A stretch of DNA of 64,000 nucleotides from Phallus indusiatus (GCA_027605045.1 JAQFWX010000001.1:1550001-1614000), one strand, 5' to 3'; shown: positions 1-16,033, counted from the stretch's first letter. The notes: generated from the letters alone by a model not told the origin. Made by a program: numbers and translations.

Positions 1-2618
1 GTAAAGTCATTTTTGCGGCTGTACTGGCCACTTCAGCAGCCACTAATTTCCGTAGTCGTGTTGTTAGTGGACTGGACCGGCGCATATGTGTGTCTAGCCA
101 CGATCGAAGAAGTGAGATTGATTCGTGGGAGGGCATCATAGGTGGTGGTTGTTGCTGTTGGTGGTGGTAATTGAACCGTGATTTTGGGTGGTCTGCGTCT
201 GCGTCTTCGTCATCACTTTCGTAAACTCTTTTTTGATCGCGTTTGGTATGTTCCGCTCTCATAGCAATATGCAAAGCGACATTCTCCATCCCGTCTTTCC
301 ATATTTTACGCGTCTGCTGATCGGTTTTAGCCAATGTTGCACTGGAATCTTGATTTCTGCTATCGTCGATCATACTGGACGAATCATCCCAAAAGAAACA
401 GCTTCCAAATTTCCGAGGCGCAATACTCCAGATCTCCTTCTTCACATCATCAATCACGCGGTCCTCCAATTTAAACGTCGTCGATTTGACATATGGGGGC
501 ATAGCCTTCCGATCGTCTTCAACGCGCTCCAAACTGACATGCCCATTCGTAGTAGTAGATGTTGACGAAAATGATGATGATGTTGGTGTCGGTAAAGTTG
601 ATGATGATGAAGATGATCCGGAATTATGATAATCTTGCTTGGCGAATACGAGCATCCTCCAACCCATCAATAACACGTATAGTGCTGTCAGATCCGCAGC
701 ATCGCCAATCAGCTGTGCAATGCGATTCGAGTCCAGCCATAGTGTTTCAGGCCATGACAGCTGGTTGGTCGCACTCGAACAGTGCCGTTTGAACTCGTGG
801 AAGTGCTGTTGCTGCTGGTGATTCGACGACTCCGACGATACCGAGGTTTTGACGGGCTCCCGTAGGCGAGGATCACCCACGGGTAAGACGACACCGCATT
901 GGCAAACGTAACTATCGAATGTCGGAGGATTGAAAATCATATCAGTTAAGGACGCGATGAAAGCGAGGTGAATTCTGAATCCCTGGGGATAGTTCTCCAG
1001 AGGTGAACGGGTGATACCGCAGTTCGTTGCCGCCGCGTTTGTTCTGCTATCGCGGTTGACTAATAAAGAATCGCGAATGTTGGATAACATGGCTTGAGCG
1101 GTACTCGTACTCGTTGAAAATTCAACATCGCCGGAATCAATTCCGGGTCGTGCCGGGTATGACATAATATTGCCGTATGCATGATTGAAAAATCTTTGGG
1201 CACTGTCTAGCGTCGTGAGTCCTCGTTGTACTTTGTCAATAAACGCTCGGTGGAGGAAGTCAGGACCGTCGGAGATAAGCAGGGGTCTGAGATGATGTAG
1301 GTGATGGTTGGCAATATCCTGGAAAAAAGGAAAAAGTAAGCCTATTTGGCAACTCAAGGTGGCCACCATGGGGGTGAGAGAATTGAACTAGTTACCAATT
1401 TCATCAACTCGAGGATCTCGAAACATAATCTCAGGGAAGCAACGGTGCGCCTGATGGATCGTTGACCATCCGTGAACGGTAGGAGCTCACTTGTAGAGAA
1501 CGGGGGCCCGAAAAAGCAGATTGGATTACAATCACCTCTTGCTACAGCCATCATGACATCTATTTTCCCATCTCTCATTGGAGCACAATGTGCTTTTAAA
1601 AGTTGGCCCATGAGAGTGAAGAGACCTCTGGGTTCATAGAGCCCGCGACGCAGTTCATGGTCTATAAATAAAATGTCGATACCGGCGAGGACTTGGGAAA
1701 GAGAGACACTTCTTTCTGATGGAACGGAGCCAATAACGTAGGAAAGAACTTCTGTGAGAGTGCGTAATAATGCTGGCACCCGTCTGACAAAGGCGGTTTG
1801 AGATGAGACGACGGTGGAGTGAATGGGAGAATCGACGACTTGAGGATCTGTCGCTGCGTGTAGATATGCTGAATAATGCTTTTCAGACCACGGGGGAGGA
1901 GTGGGAGGCCGTTGAGTACGATTATTGCGGTTATTATTATTGTGATTGTTATTATTATGATGCTGGTGCCTGTTCTTGTGCTTTTGCATGTCAAGGTCGT
2001 GTTCAAGCTCGTGGAGGACGGAGTCCCAGTACTGATCCGCAATATATTGTTTACGGCCGCCGTTCATGGTACGAAATTGTAAACCGGAATCAAATAAGAA
2101 GTCGTGACCTAATTAAAAATAGGAAACAAAAAAGGTAAAAAGTCAGGATGTTTTGTTATCCCGTGATTGTCAGGACGCGAAATAGAGTAAAAGACGAGTT
2201 TACACGCACGCAATTGGGGGTGCCTTAGTATAACATCTATATCCAGCTCTTTCAACATCTCACGATTAATTGGTGGGAAGACGTCGACGTGAGGAGGATT
2301 CTGCCCTCGTGACAAGTTCGAGGGAATACTACCAGACGAGTGTGGGGGTAGAGGAGGAGGAGGAGACGAATCATCGGGGACAAGCATAGAAGGCTCTCTC
2401 AGTGCACCACCGGTATGATGATGATAGTAATTTTGAGACGGAGCTGAGTCGACCGTGGATTGTTGGGAGCATTTCATGAGTGCGGACTGAGTCGTCGCGG
2501 AGGCTGGAGACGGAAGCCTGGAGGACGCAGAGGAGTCCGGGACCATTGAGAGCCGAGATCGCTTGGAAGGGTGTGCGCAGAGAGAATCGTCATCGGACTT
2601 GCGTTTGGAATGGACCAT
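1..2618 (-). CDS. SOK1: SOK1 / T-complex protein 11 (TCP11) family protein, 3' end outside window
   Basis: Three exons can be read: 2618-2210, 2108-1396 and 1318 to the window edge. They join in frame across GTGCGT and GTAACT donors and encode at least 813 residues, with no stop before position 1. The N-terminal ~125 residues are Ser/Pro-rich. The family signature then begins with INREMLKELDIDVILRHPQL and continues, across intron 1, as LRHDFLFDSGLQFR and IADQYWDSVLHELE. A His/Asn tract follows. Helical TCP11 segments come next, including DIANHHL and, near the edge, RLRKLVAAEVAST. Yeast SOK1 is a multicopy suppressor of protein kinase A loss, so a role in cAMP/PKA-linked growth signalling is the family expectation and is not shown here. 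The start was chosen as the Met of MVHSKRKSDDD. An upstream in-frame Met at 2723 would add a hydrophobic stretch unlike the family. Confidence 0.85.
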
Positions 2619-5600
2619 GCTGGACAGGCAGCGGACGAACTCGAGTAATTGTGGGGACTTTGGGATTGCACGAGGAAAAGGGAAAAAAAGGCCGAGAGCA
2701 CCAGTTATATATACATACAGCAAAGTAATACATAGGTATATGATTATGATTATTACAGACCATGTTTTTTAATTTTATTTTATTTTTTCAGAATTTATAT
2801 TTCTCGAGAAATAATTTCCACTGATGCACATTGAAATAGCTTGAAATCCTCTTGGGGAAATAATTAAATTCCGTATATAATTATGTAATAATCCTATCAT
2901 CCTACCTTCCAAAAGCGGGAGATTCACCATCACATTCTTTCCAACGATCTCCCATATATAGTATTGAGCTAAATTCTCAGTTCCGTGAAGTGCTTTTGAT
3001 GCAAGGGTGCCGCCGTGATGGGCGACGTGGTCCCTGCTCAGCACAACAACCAATCCATAACCGACATTGCTGACGGGCAGTGTATGTAGTGTACATTAGC
3101 ACTTCTCAAAAAAAAAGGTCAGTGAATTTATTTACAAGAAAGAGCGATTGCATTGCAGGAGGGGGTTCACCAAGAATCAGTGGAAGAACCCCTCGCATAA
3201 CAATCCAAAGAAGTACAACCATCAAGGTACATAAATATGTACATACGTTTGTCAATATGTAATGTATTCAAGGGCGAAGCTTTAATTCTTTTCCGTGACC
3301 CTGACAGTCATATGAAATGACCATTAAATTCACATTTATTATGGTGTGAGAGAAATTTTGAAGTTGGTTCCGGCTAAAGTGCAAGAAGAGCCCGAAAATC
3401 AAGAGATAAAAAAGGTAGAGGCTACCTAATCATAGCCGATACTCATTCCTTAAGATAAACGATATGTACACTAGTTCTCTACTTTCGAAGGAAGGAGGTA
3501 CCGCGCCTGAGTCAGGTTGTGGTCTTAGAAGTTGACAGCGTTGAACACTCGTCTGAAACAATCTTAGTTCCGGATCTGTGGCAACAAATTCTGGAAAAAA
3601 AAATGTTTCTCATCGATGGTCTGAGGTTCATACGCTTAAGAATTCCGAATCAAATAGTCCGACAGCTTCAGTAACCGGGCCGTTTTTAAATGATATCCAG
3701 AAGCCCTAATAATAATAATATCAAGGCGAGTGCAGCCTCTATACATGTCGCAAAGATATCGGATATTATTTTTAACAAAAATTCCACAGCCTATAGGTCC
3801 CAAAGAGTCCCAATCCTTTCCCAAAACCAGAAAAACCAATCGGGACTCGGATAGCAACCCTTTATTGGGCAAGAAACGGCTTCAACCGTGACGAACTGGT
3901 TGAAGGGGCCGAAGATCCCTCAGACTGAACACACACACACACTGACAAGCCTGATCACGGTGAGTGCCCTTCCAATTTCAGACCCCAAAATACTTCTCCT
4001 TCCCGATGACGACTTGGATTTACAAATTTCTTTTTTTTTGAATTTCCGACGAAAGAACGTCGACACGCTAATATTTCCCGGATTGGAAAACAAGTAGTCG
4101 TTTCTAATCGTTAATCAATCGATTCAAGACTTATCATCGTCTCGGAAAGATCCAGTTACTACCGCGCACCTTCAATGCTGGCACTGGCAGGTTAATATTT
4201 ATACCTACTTCCACCGGATTAATACAATACAATACTCAATGGGGGTGTTTATAATCATATATGAAAGCATGTGAATTACGAGCTCCTAAATGAGTTTGAG
4301 ACTCGAGTCGAGTATTGAACTAGTCCCATCATAATCGTCAGGACGATGATTAAATTCATATGTCGCGTGCTTTAGCTTTAAGGAGGGACTCGGACCCTTC
4401 GGTCGAGTCATTAGAGTTGTGGCCATCCTTTTTTTCGGTAAACTTCAATGATAGATAAAAACGTTATTCTGAGCTGGCACTCCAAACCCGCAGTAGCTGA
4501 TTATTTACTTTATGACATAACTCATTTAGAACAGCGCTGAGTCTGGGGATGTGCATATATAATAGTGGTAATCAAATATTCACACACCACGTGCCACGCC
4601 TTCAATATTCAATACGAAAGCTTTAGACTCTCACAGAGCTCCAATGATGCTGAGTAAATTGAATTTGTAGGCCTTTGTCCGTTTATTGTATTCGTGTGCA
4701 AACTTAAATTTATTATAATTGCCCCCATTATGTACTTATTATTGTTATCAATACTAACATTCGTTTCAGTGTTGTTGGTACTATGCGGCGGGTCAGGCTT
4801 TAGATAAGGCGCGACTACAACCGTGGATTTTATTCACGTAAAAGCGGACTAATATGTCTAACCCAATGAATAATGAGCATGTACTGTAGCGTCAGTCTAC
4901 TAACAAGTGCTTTGAATGGTTACTGTGCCACGTTCGGAGGCCGGACTAAAGTCTCGGCGTCGTTGGGAACTTCTTAACCTTAGCTTTGAACTCTAATCAT
5001 GATTATATAGCACCCGGTCAAAAGAATGTCCTAGAGTCTAGATCTCGAATATATACTCTTCCTTTTCCGTGTTCTTGAACATTTACTTATACTACTAGTA
5101 CGCAGCGCCACTCTCACCCTTAGGGACTCACACGGGTAACGCGGAGTTAGCCCACTAAGCACTAATATAGCCAAAAAATTTGCATACTACTAGCCGGTAG
5201 CGTTCGAGTCTTGCATCGCTTGAAAACAACAATCTGAGTCTTGGTCTCACAATGGGATCGTGTTTGAGTGAACCGAGTCGTGTCCGAGTCTCCGATAATC
5301 AATTATCTCTTTTTTTCCCAAGGTCAATAAATATGAAAAAAAGGGAAAAGAGACCGGAGCAAAATTCGCCGCGACGTTAGTACTTACATTTTAAAAAACG
5401 GTTACTATATTTCATATTAGTGCATGATGGCCATTGCAACATTGCGAAATTGTTATCACCACTCAGCCCCAGATTATTCGTTCGCTGTCCAACAAATGCA
5501 ATCCGGGTCAGGGTATTTCACATAACGTATAACGCATGCTACATGACACGGATGTAGGATGCATGACGCGAACAACCGGCACACGCACGCAGATGGCTAA

Positions 5601-8600
5601 TACGGGTATAACATACCCGAAAAAGCTTTTACCGACGCTGATGCTCGATATTACTGACGGTTGACCGTAAGATGGGGAGCCAAGCAACGCCTCATTAAAC
5701 GTTTCCCACTGGCAATCTGCTTGGAGTGTACTTGACCTCCCGGTTTCATCCGCTCGTCGATAATAATCATAGTGTCATATAAGCGTATATATACCACGCC
5801 CCAACTTACTTTTAGAATGAACCTACTAATCGCACTGATCAAATGAGATCTCACCATCATTTTATTACTAGTACTAATCAACTTAACAGTGGCCGCGAAT
5901 AGCATACTCGGGGTCGTTCCGGAGAACCCTCAGGCTCTTGGGTGGCATCAAACCCCTTAGATCCTAGATGTCATACGGGTAATAAAAAAAGAATGATAAT
6001 ACTAATCAGCACCAATGACACCCACTGCCACCACCATCATCGTCATGGCCGCCATTTTCGCGAAACACACCTCATTGGAGAGAGAAACCGGGGAACTTGG
6101 GGGGTTAGGCTAGAATTCATATATATCTAGATTTTATGTAAATTGTGCATCAGTATAAATATAGTAGCGCTTCCCTTTCAAAAATACTTTTGTGAGAGAC
6201 TCTAGGTCCCCCCTTTTCCAGATAGGGATCGCCCCTCTCCGAAGAGCAGCATTCGGCTCTCAATCTTTGTGATATGCATCGTGCCCGACGACTTTGTGGA
6301 GCCCATCAATTTACCGACGCATTGTCGAAATGTTGAAATTCTCAGCGACCGTGACAAGAAACGTAAATCACAGAGTTACCCTATTACTTAGATTGATCAA
6401 AAATGACAGGTTCTAAAAGCGATGGAAACGTCGTCGCTTACGATAAATTATGTATTACATATATCATTTCACAGAATCTGATTCGAAGTCGCAAAAATGA
6501 CACCATTCCTTTTTTCGCTGCTTGACATCGAAGGACGAATGAGAGCTTGCCGTATATCGGGTCAAAGCAACCGTATTCCCTAGATTGCACATACCTTCCA
6601 AGAAGTTGATGAGACTTCAAGTTCAAATTTCTCGCGAGTGGCGAGAGATAAATTAACATTATTATTTTTCATCTACCTTTGGGGAGAAATTTTCTGGGTG
6701 ATATGCGGTTATGCATTATATGTAGGTGAGACCATCATTACCTTTCCCGCGATTAGTAACCGAACTGTCAAGCTGAAGAACGAGGCTTTAAAAACTTACT
6801 CTGGCCGTTTAACGTTTTAACGTTTAACTTTTCGCGAGGGAGCAGTATTTTGCTTTTTGCAAGAAGGAAACACCTGATATTCTTAGTCAGGAACTTGTTT
6901 ATTGTTCTAATCCAAGAGACCTAAAAAAAGGCATTCGTTAACTCCGCCGAAAAGGAGGAGAGGAGCACATAGTTATCATGCCGTTCCACATGAAAGGGTT
7001 ATCCCGGTCGTGCGACTAATGCTGGTCTCGGGATTTGAATCGCAGTTGAAGGTCAACCCTCTTGCTCCGGAATAACTTAAACCATGACAAGATGTTGTTT
7101 TTTTACGTGTCATTTCGTAGCGGAATCCGGGCAAACAAGTAGCCTTTGACTACCGATATGAAATAAAGTGAGAGGTCCCTTTTTCCGGTGAACTTTGGGG
7201 GACTCATCAACATCATGCGCACATGGCACATCCAAAAAATCTACGACTTCGACGTTTCACTGATAATTTCAACATCAGTATATCATGACTTCCCCCTCGA
7301 GGTTTAGATTAGATGCGAATGTTCATCAACTCACAGACCTAGGGAAGGCTTAGCTATTGTAGTTGGAGAGATTATCACATCCCGCACAGCCTTCGCAAAT
7401 TAATCAATCACTATCACTGCGGTTTGAAAAAGTTCCTACGCCAACGATCATACATAAATGATACCCTCACCTTTTGTTGAAAATCCTACACTTGAAACTT
7501 ACCAGCTTGAGTTGTGCGACCAATTTGTCATACCATTTTGGATACTCTTAGTCTCTCCTAAAATGAAAAAACCCTTCCGCACAAGTTGGCAAAGCAACGA
7601 GGTATTTGATTTGATAGCCATTGACAATATGAGACTGAGGCTTCAAATTTTCATTTTACCCGGAGACCTCTTTCGCCGTGTCTGACCTTGTCGATCAATG
7701 TAAATGGAGATAAACTTGTTTGACATCGATTATGAACTAGGAACACGGAACTCCGTAGTCGCGCTTGGATTTGGCATCGACATTCAATCTATAGCCGGGT
7801 ATATGCTATGCATTAGAGACTAATATCGCTGTGAAACTTCCGGGCTCACTTCGATATTGCTTCAAATGTTAGCGAATTTTTACATCAAACTCTGGCAACT
7901 TTACTTGCACTGCACTGCACTCTCCGAAAAGCTGGGTCGTTTTCAATTAATAGGGACAGGATTCAGGAACTGGCGGTTCTTCAGCCGTTCTGCCAGTAAC
8001 GCACTCGTGGAAATGAAAAGGCTTGAATATAGCGCTAAATATTTGAATGTATGCAGCTAGTGCAATGGGCATCGCTTGCCGCAATACGTCTCAGCTCGAA
8101 TTTGCTATTATCAGATAACGAGCATGCGATCGTCAAAGACGGCTGCGCCTGAACATTTTTTTTCAGGCAACCGAGATGTCCGGTTCATTTCCTGCGTTTC
8201 GTGTGTCATGTAGCAAGCTGCATATCATCAGAACTTGGATGAAAGGGTATTAATCAAAGTGTGCCACATGTGACCCATGGCACAGTATGAAAACCTTTAC
8301 TAAACATTAGACCACTTTGATGCAACTAAGATGAAGTTATCTCCACCTGCTGAGAAAAGGGTATAAAATCTGAGGACAGACCGCGCCTGTATTTTCAAAT
8401 TCTTCAAGTTAGCTATATGCAACCCATTTGAAGGATCTTTCTTGGTGGACGCCGGCGGGGAAAAAAAAGCATTTTGATTTTCATTAGCTAGTAGCATATG
8501 ACCCAACGATCGTCCTAAATTGTTAAAGGTTCGGCGTGAATTAATTCGCAGAGGAAATGCAAATTGGGTGATGTTGATATCATGATATCGGTGTCAAATC

Positions 8601-10558
8601 GGGGTGTACTACTAGTAGCAAGACTGAAAATACAATGGTAGGTCAGTGCTTTCTGTTGGCGCTGAATTGGGTCATCTAACATCTATAGAGTGATGATGGA
8701 AATATAAAGATTGGTTCTTACCAAACCCAATGAATGTTGAACATTGCACAACCAACTTTGTTGACCAGAATACAAATCAACCTCATCTTAATTTTCCGCC
8801 AAGTTTTCATGAGTGGAATGAAACAGTATTGCTAGAATTTGCAAATCCGGTGAACAGGTATCCGCGTATGTTGTGTAGCAGCGAGATAGATCCGAAGCGT
8901 GAGGTTAGAGAGAATGCTCACAAATTCAATTTGCTGTTTATCATCGCAGCCGAGCCGACGGCTGTGTTGGCTTCGAAAAAAAAGAAATCCCGCTTTTGAA
9001 AGATCTTGAGCGCTAAATGTAAGACGCCAGAATCAGAAGTCCGATAAGTATATCGGCATCATCCGAATTCTCGGCTATGGAAAGTATTATTAAGCCAGAA
9101 TCGTTTGGGATTTAAGCTGTTGGAGTCCTATTTTTATTGTTATTTTGGTTTGATGGTGAACTTTATTGCCGTCCGTATCAATCAGCATTCAACGTTTACG
9201 TGGTCCCCGGTCCCGTTGTCTTTTGTTAAAAATCACTTGCTTGCACTTGGGGAAGAAATAATTCCAGTGCCGTCGCCGAGACTCGGAAATATCTCAGCTA
9301 GCAGCACGCACAGGGCAACTCAGTTCAAGTCGTAACTCAGCTGAGATGAGGTGAGATAAACCTGCAGTTAATTTCTTACGCACTTCCCACCATCTCCATC
9401 TCAATCATTGTTCGAGTTAATTTTCGCCAGTCGCCATGTCGCAGGCCTCTCTTATATTAGCAGTGGCAGGTCGATCCGACACCTTAACCTCACTGGCAGG
9501 CTTCCAAGTTCATGGTGTCATGTTGTCATATTACTACTCCCAAACGGTTGTCCTTTACAACAAAATTGATCTGTCACATATCTTATCCCGTCATCTTTTA
9601 ATGAAACTACTTCAATCCTCTTTGGCTAATCCCAGCTAATCCTCTTTCTATAAAAAAGTCTCCTCGGTCAAATCTCAGTTTGTTATATGAAACACGATAA
9701 TCGTTGATTGTGTGGCACGTTTTCTGGTCGTTTTAGGTCAAAACATACCCAACGTCGGCTTCTCGCCTCGGGACTAGCATCAGTGGTGTTAATATCGAGG
9801 CTTCCCATCTTATCACATATAGGAAAGGTATGGTGCATTCTGCGTAATTAGCTTGGGGCCCCGACTAACAAATATTTACCTCTTAATATTGAGTATTTGA
9901 TCGTGCAATAACCGTAGAAGTCATTCCTTAAAAAAAGTTGGCATATCTTTTTATTGGCTCCCATAGAATGTGTATCCAAGGTGTATCGTATCGGACCGGA
10001 TAATCAACTGAGACCGCGCCGCATCTTATAAGTACGTGCTTGGAGTATCGGCTACCATGCAAATATCCCACAGCAAGGTCACGAACACTTAGGTGCAAAG
10101 TCATGAGGAAACCTTTGGGCTCAGGTGCCCGAACATTCAAACAAACTCTTTTCTTCTGGTTCACAATAGAAGAGCTATTATACCTCTTACTTCTGGATCT
10201 TTAGATTGCTCTCCCTATTTTCTCTAGTTGTATTGAAATAACTCTCGTTCTCATCATCACACCATGAACAACGGGTGTTGCAATCATCATGTCACTGTGT
10301 CAAGCCCATATGTTCACTATGACTGGCTTTCAACCATGTGTTCGCAGCCATTGTCAGGGTTCAAATACTTCCAATCATTCATTGATGAAACCAGAGTCAA
10401 TTTATGTGATGGATAGTGACTATATTGTATATATGGGTAAGAGAACGTTGTCAAAAAAAAAACATTGATAATGTGTCCATTTAGGCAATTCGTGAAAGAT
10501 AAAAAACGATTCTTTTTTTTTTTGAAAGATTCACCTGACAATCTTTAGCCGATCTCAA
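2619..10558. other. Gene-poor block of about 7.9 kb
   Basis: No open frame here exceeds about 100 codons, and none shows family motifs, codon periodicity or a convincing exon chain. I saw no tRNA, rRNA, long terminal repeats, tandem arrays or recognisable transposase or reverse-transcriptase fragments by eye. The stretch from about 4290 to 5300 is visibly rich in GAGTC/GACTC words, for example around 4301-4315, 4386-4412 and 5260-5295. The small frames (such as 2775-3053 minus, 8730-8999 plus and 9436-9639 plus) look random. The block contrasts with the tight packing from 10559 onward. It could be a decayed repeat region, heterochromatin, or a host for unrecognised non-coding RNA. Confidence 0.6.
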
Positions 10559-12651
<2,093 letters not shown>

Positions 12652-12890
12652 TGACGAAACAAACCTCTTGGAATGAATACGAAGAGGATTTGTTGGAAAA
12701 GGAGGAGGAGGAGGTTATAGACAAGGCGTAGTGGAACTGCCGTCAACGGGCGGCTCTTCGGAAGCGATGTATTCTCACGATAACAGATCCGATGAAATTA
12801 CTCGTGAAGAGACGGTGTTCAAAGACTTTCTATGAGAGCTAGCTGTAACTTACAGATACACAAAAACTTCAGTTTTGATTATCTAGATAA

Positions 12891-14453
12891 CTATAATGGT
12901 CGTCTAATTTTTAACACATGTCCAACTATATCAACCACGGCCTCCATTCTTGCAATATTATTATGTCCACCCCATCTGCTTCGTAAAAATACAACTTTAC
13001 CCATGTTGTCCGCACGCTCAAAGCGCTCTATTTGCCCAACATTGTTTATGTCTTCCGTCCGTATCAGTTTGTTTCTCAACTCCTGACGTTCTTGCTCTCT
13101 TTTTCGTATTTCTGGCCATTGTTCCGAGCTGACAGCCATGTTTAGTTTATCAGATGGAAGAAGAGGCGGGGGAAGACTAGGTTCAACAAGATTATTGAAA
13201 ATGTCAATCGAATGATCCATTGGAATATCATAATCGTCATCGGCGTGAACTATAATGATGTCCGTTTTGACGTCCTAAGGTTGCCCTGGTTAGACATAAT
13301 ATATGCGAATGTATTGTCCACTCACCAAAATTGTACTTCGAGTATCATAACGTGTTTTCAAAAACTTAAGGACAAATCCTGAAAGGTTTTTTAAGTATTA
13401 AACCCGAAGTCAAGATTGCAGTCGGTACTGACGTTGAGCAAGTGGGAAGTGTTGTAAAGGTCTCAATACTGGAAGATAACCCAACACACTATACGTTTCC
13501 AAAAGTACAGGAAGCGAAGAAAATGGAGCTAATAAAACCAGTCCTCTCATTCGCGTACCTGAAAAGGAAAGAAAAGCTCGCGCTGAGAAAAGGCATGCAA
13601 ATATAACGAACTACTGGGTATAACGCACCTTCATTGCTTAAATCACGAGCTAGACCTGTCGCGACGGCTGTTCCCAGACTCTGACCAATCAGAATCAAAT
13701 CTGCAGCATCAGCACCATTTTTAATAGCCCAGTCCCAAGCGGCATGGGCGTCCAAGTTGAGTCCAGACTCGGAAGGTGTCCCCTCTGAATCGGCGAAACC
13801 TCTATAATCTATGACTAGCACGTTTGAGTCTAATCGAGAGGCAAATCCTTTGTATGTTTGAATTCTGAACGAAACTGCACGAGTGCCGGCATTGCCGTGA
13901 AAGAATATTATGGTTGGGAATAAACGTAGAGCCGATGAAATGGACGCAGGCGAAAGAGGAGACGAGGGACTTGCAGAGGGGCTAGAAGGCGAGTTGTATG
14001 ATTTCGCGTAATATGAATCTGATAGAATAAACCAAGCTCCTAGAGTTACATTGTCCGAAGTTGTAATGTTGATGTTCGCGGCTCTCTGTGCTGTAAAAGA
14101 CGGTTCGGGCAGTATCGATATGAAAGAAGCTCTGACTTACGAGCTAGCCCGTATCTCTCTGGAAGAGAAAAGTCAGCAGACAAAGGCCAATTGAATTTGT
14201 GCAAGTACAGCAGGCTGAAACGCAAAATTTGAATTTGGGCTTAAGATTTTTACGCGCACAGTGAGCAGAAAATTCGAACGCACTGAGTTTGAAAGGATGG
14301 TACAGTAAGAAGAATTAGAAAAGTGGCATAAACTGCACCAAGATATATCAGAAAGCGGTGTGCTTTCTTTAGAAAACCAGTTTGATTCAAGGCTTCATCT
14401 GGCATAGCAGCTTGGTGGTGCAAACAGTGTAACGGTGGCAAGGACGGAAGCAA
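12891..14453 (-). CDS. ABHD12-type alpha/beta hydrolase with N-terminal membrane segment
   Basis: Six exons (14453-14254, 14214-14141, 14090-13629, 13558-13433, 13378-13326, 13274-12891) encode 432 residues. The N-terminus has a hydrophobic segment (FLIYLGAVYATFLILLTVP, roughly residues 33-51) that fits a single membrane anchor. The hydrolase core shows the oxyanion-side motif FFHGNAGTR, then DYRGF.DSEGTPSE and the nucleophile elbow GQSLG. Downstream lie the acid-bearing HADDDYDIP and the histidine-bearing GGHNNI, completing a Ser-Asp-His triad. The order matches ABHD12/monoacylglycerol or lysophospholipid hydrolases more than BEM46/ABHD13, but the substrate is unknown. An internal Met (14405) is an alternative start. 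The start codon lies only 87 bp downstream of the BUD22 stop on the same strand, so the promoter must be very short or overlap BUD22. Confidence 0.88.
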
Positions 14454-14540
14454 ATCATAATGAATATACTCCTAACCGAGTGTCACTCCATGGCTCTGGC
14501 ATATACATATAGTGATCTACTAGTAAGTAACATGCTTCAA

Positions 14541-16033
14541 CTAAAGACTATCTTCTTTCCCTGGGAAGGAAGTATCCGTGCGCTTTCCTTGGACTTCAGC
14601 ATTCTCTTCGCCTCCCAAGACGGATGTAAAGCCACTTTAGTTTCGACTGGCTTTGCTTGAGAAGGCACAGATGGTTTATGTGAACGAATTGGGGTGAAGG
14701 GTTGGCTCTGATTATCTCTTCTTATTCTTGTCTTCTCGTCCTTGACATAACCTTGAGATGGAACATTTCCTCGTTCCTTTTTGATATGCTTTGCGTTTTT
14801 TCCGTATTTCTTTGCCCAAATCCTAAACGCGGCTAGTGAGAATGCTATTCAAAAGTTAGGTGGTAAAAAGACTTACGCCTGACGAGCTCGTTGGCCCCGT
14901 CTATTTTTTCTTTCCGGTCCTGGTTCTTCTTCCCCAGAATTGAATTCTGAATCCGAATCACCCGGTACATACCCAACAGAAAGAGAGGGCAGAAACTGAG
15001 ATTTTAAGTCGGTCTCCGGTGGTTTCGTCTTTTGCTTCAATCGTGATACTTTGACAGGTGTCTTCGGAGATGGTATTGAAACATCGTCGCCCGAGTTTGC
15101 TTCTTCGACATCATCGTCTATCGAACCTGACTCCCAGCCCGCAGCCTCGACCAACCTTTCTTCTTCGTCCTCGTCATCATCAGCACTACCATCATTCGAC
15201 ACATGGTCATCTTGTGACGTATGTTCGTCAAGAGAATGAGGTGTCGTGTTTGTTGGTACCAGACCGGTACGCTCTTCATCTTCTCCGTCTGATCCACTTT
15301 GCGATTCTGTAGTGGCGCGTTCTTGGTCCGAGTGCGAGCGTAGGCTCTTTATGAGACCATTAATCGCTGCAGTAGTCTCCGATGCCAAAACAGGGGAGCT
15401 AAGCATCCTATTTTCCACCTTTTGGACCTGAGAGTCCGTTGACCTCTGCGCGGTAAAGAATGCAAATGACCTTAAGGTATCAAGTAGTAGCTCGTTAGAA
15501 GACAAGAATTTGTCCTTTCGTATCTTAGATGCTAAGGCTAATCCGGAAATTCGTTCCAAATCAATTTTCTGCGAGTACATTAGTCAAAAGCTCCGTCTAG
15601 ATGCTGAGTGAGTGAATTGAATACTTTAAGAAGCTCCAGCTGGGATTCCAATTCGACGACGTCAACCTTAGATCGTTCATTATCTTTGGATTTCCTAACA
15701 GGGAATGAGCAACAACACTATCAAGGAAACACTGAATCGTGACCTAGCTTCTCTCATACGTTTCACCAAACGCTGAACTTCGAAGCCTTTGGCTTTTTTG
15801 GCAGCCTTTTTCAGCTCTTTGACAGAATGATGCTTTGATATGAGTCAGAAATAATGCTCAATACACTCAAAAGCACAGAAGTACGCACAATTTTCATGTG
15901 CAAAAGGGTAGACGGATCGGCCTAACCTCGAGCGAAAAAGTTGACTTTAAAAACCTCAATATACTGACGAAGAACTTACTTTGGTTATTTCCGACCATTT
16001 TCTCTTCTTTCCTGCGATAACGTTACTGCTCAT
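14541..16033 (-). CDS. BUD22: BUD22 / SRFBP1 family ribosome-biogenesis protein
   Basis: The gene starts at 16033 with MSSNVIAGKKRKWSEITK (first exon 16033-15980) and runs through several short exons. These carry a basic helical region (LHMKIHHSVKELKKAAKKAKGF) and the segment ending ELLKKIDLERISG. The large central exon is rich in acidic runs, as expected for nucleolar factors. The C-terminus carries the family hallmark: RKNRRGQRARQA followed across an intron by AFRIWAKKYGKNAKHIKKER, then LHPSWEAKRMLKSKES and GKKIVF at the stop (tag, 14543-14541). BUD22 acts in 18S rRNA maturation and small-subunit assembly in yeast. Codon junctions were checked at every intron used, including the GC-to-GCC join at the final one. 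Its 3' end nearly touches the ABHD12-type gene. Confidence 0.9.

Noticed and set aside
2775..3053. 92-codon minus-strand frame upstream of the SOK1-like gene
   Set aside because: No recognisable motif or exon partner, and composition is typical of random AT-rich sequence.
8730..8999. 89-codon plus-strand frame in the gene-free block
   Set aside because: No family resemblance, no splice partners, and a lysine homopolymer end that reflects a poly-A run.
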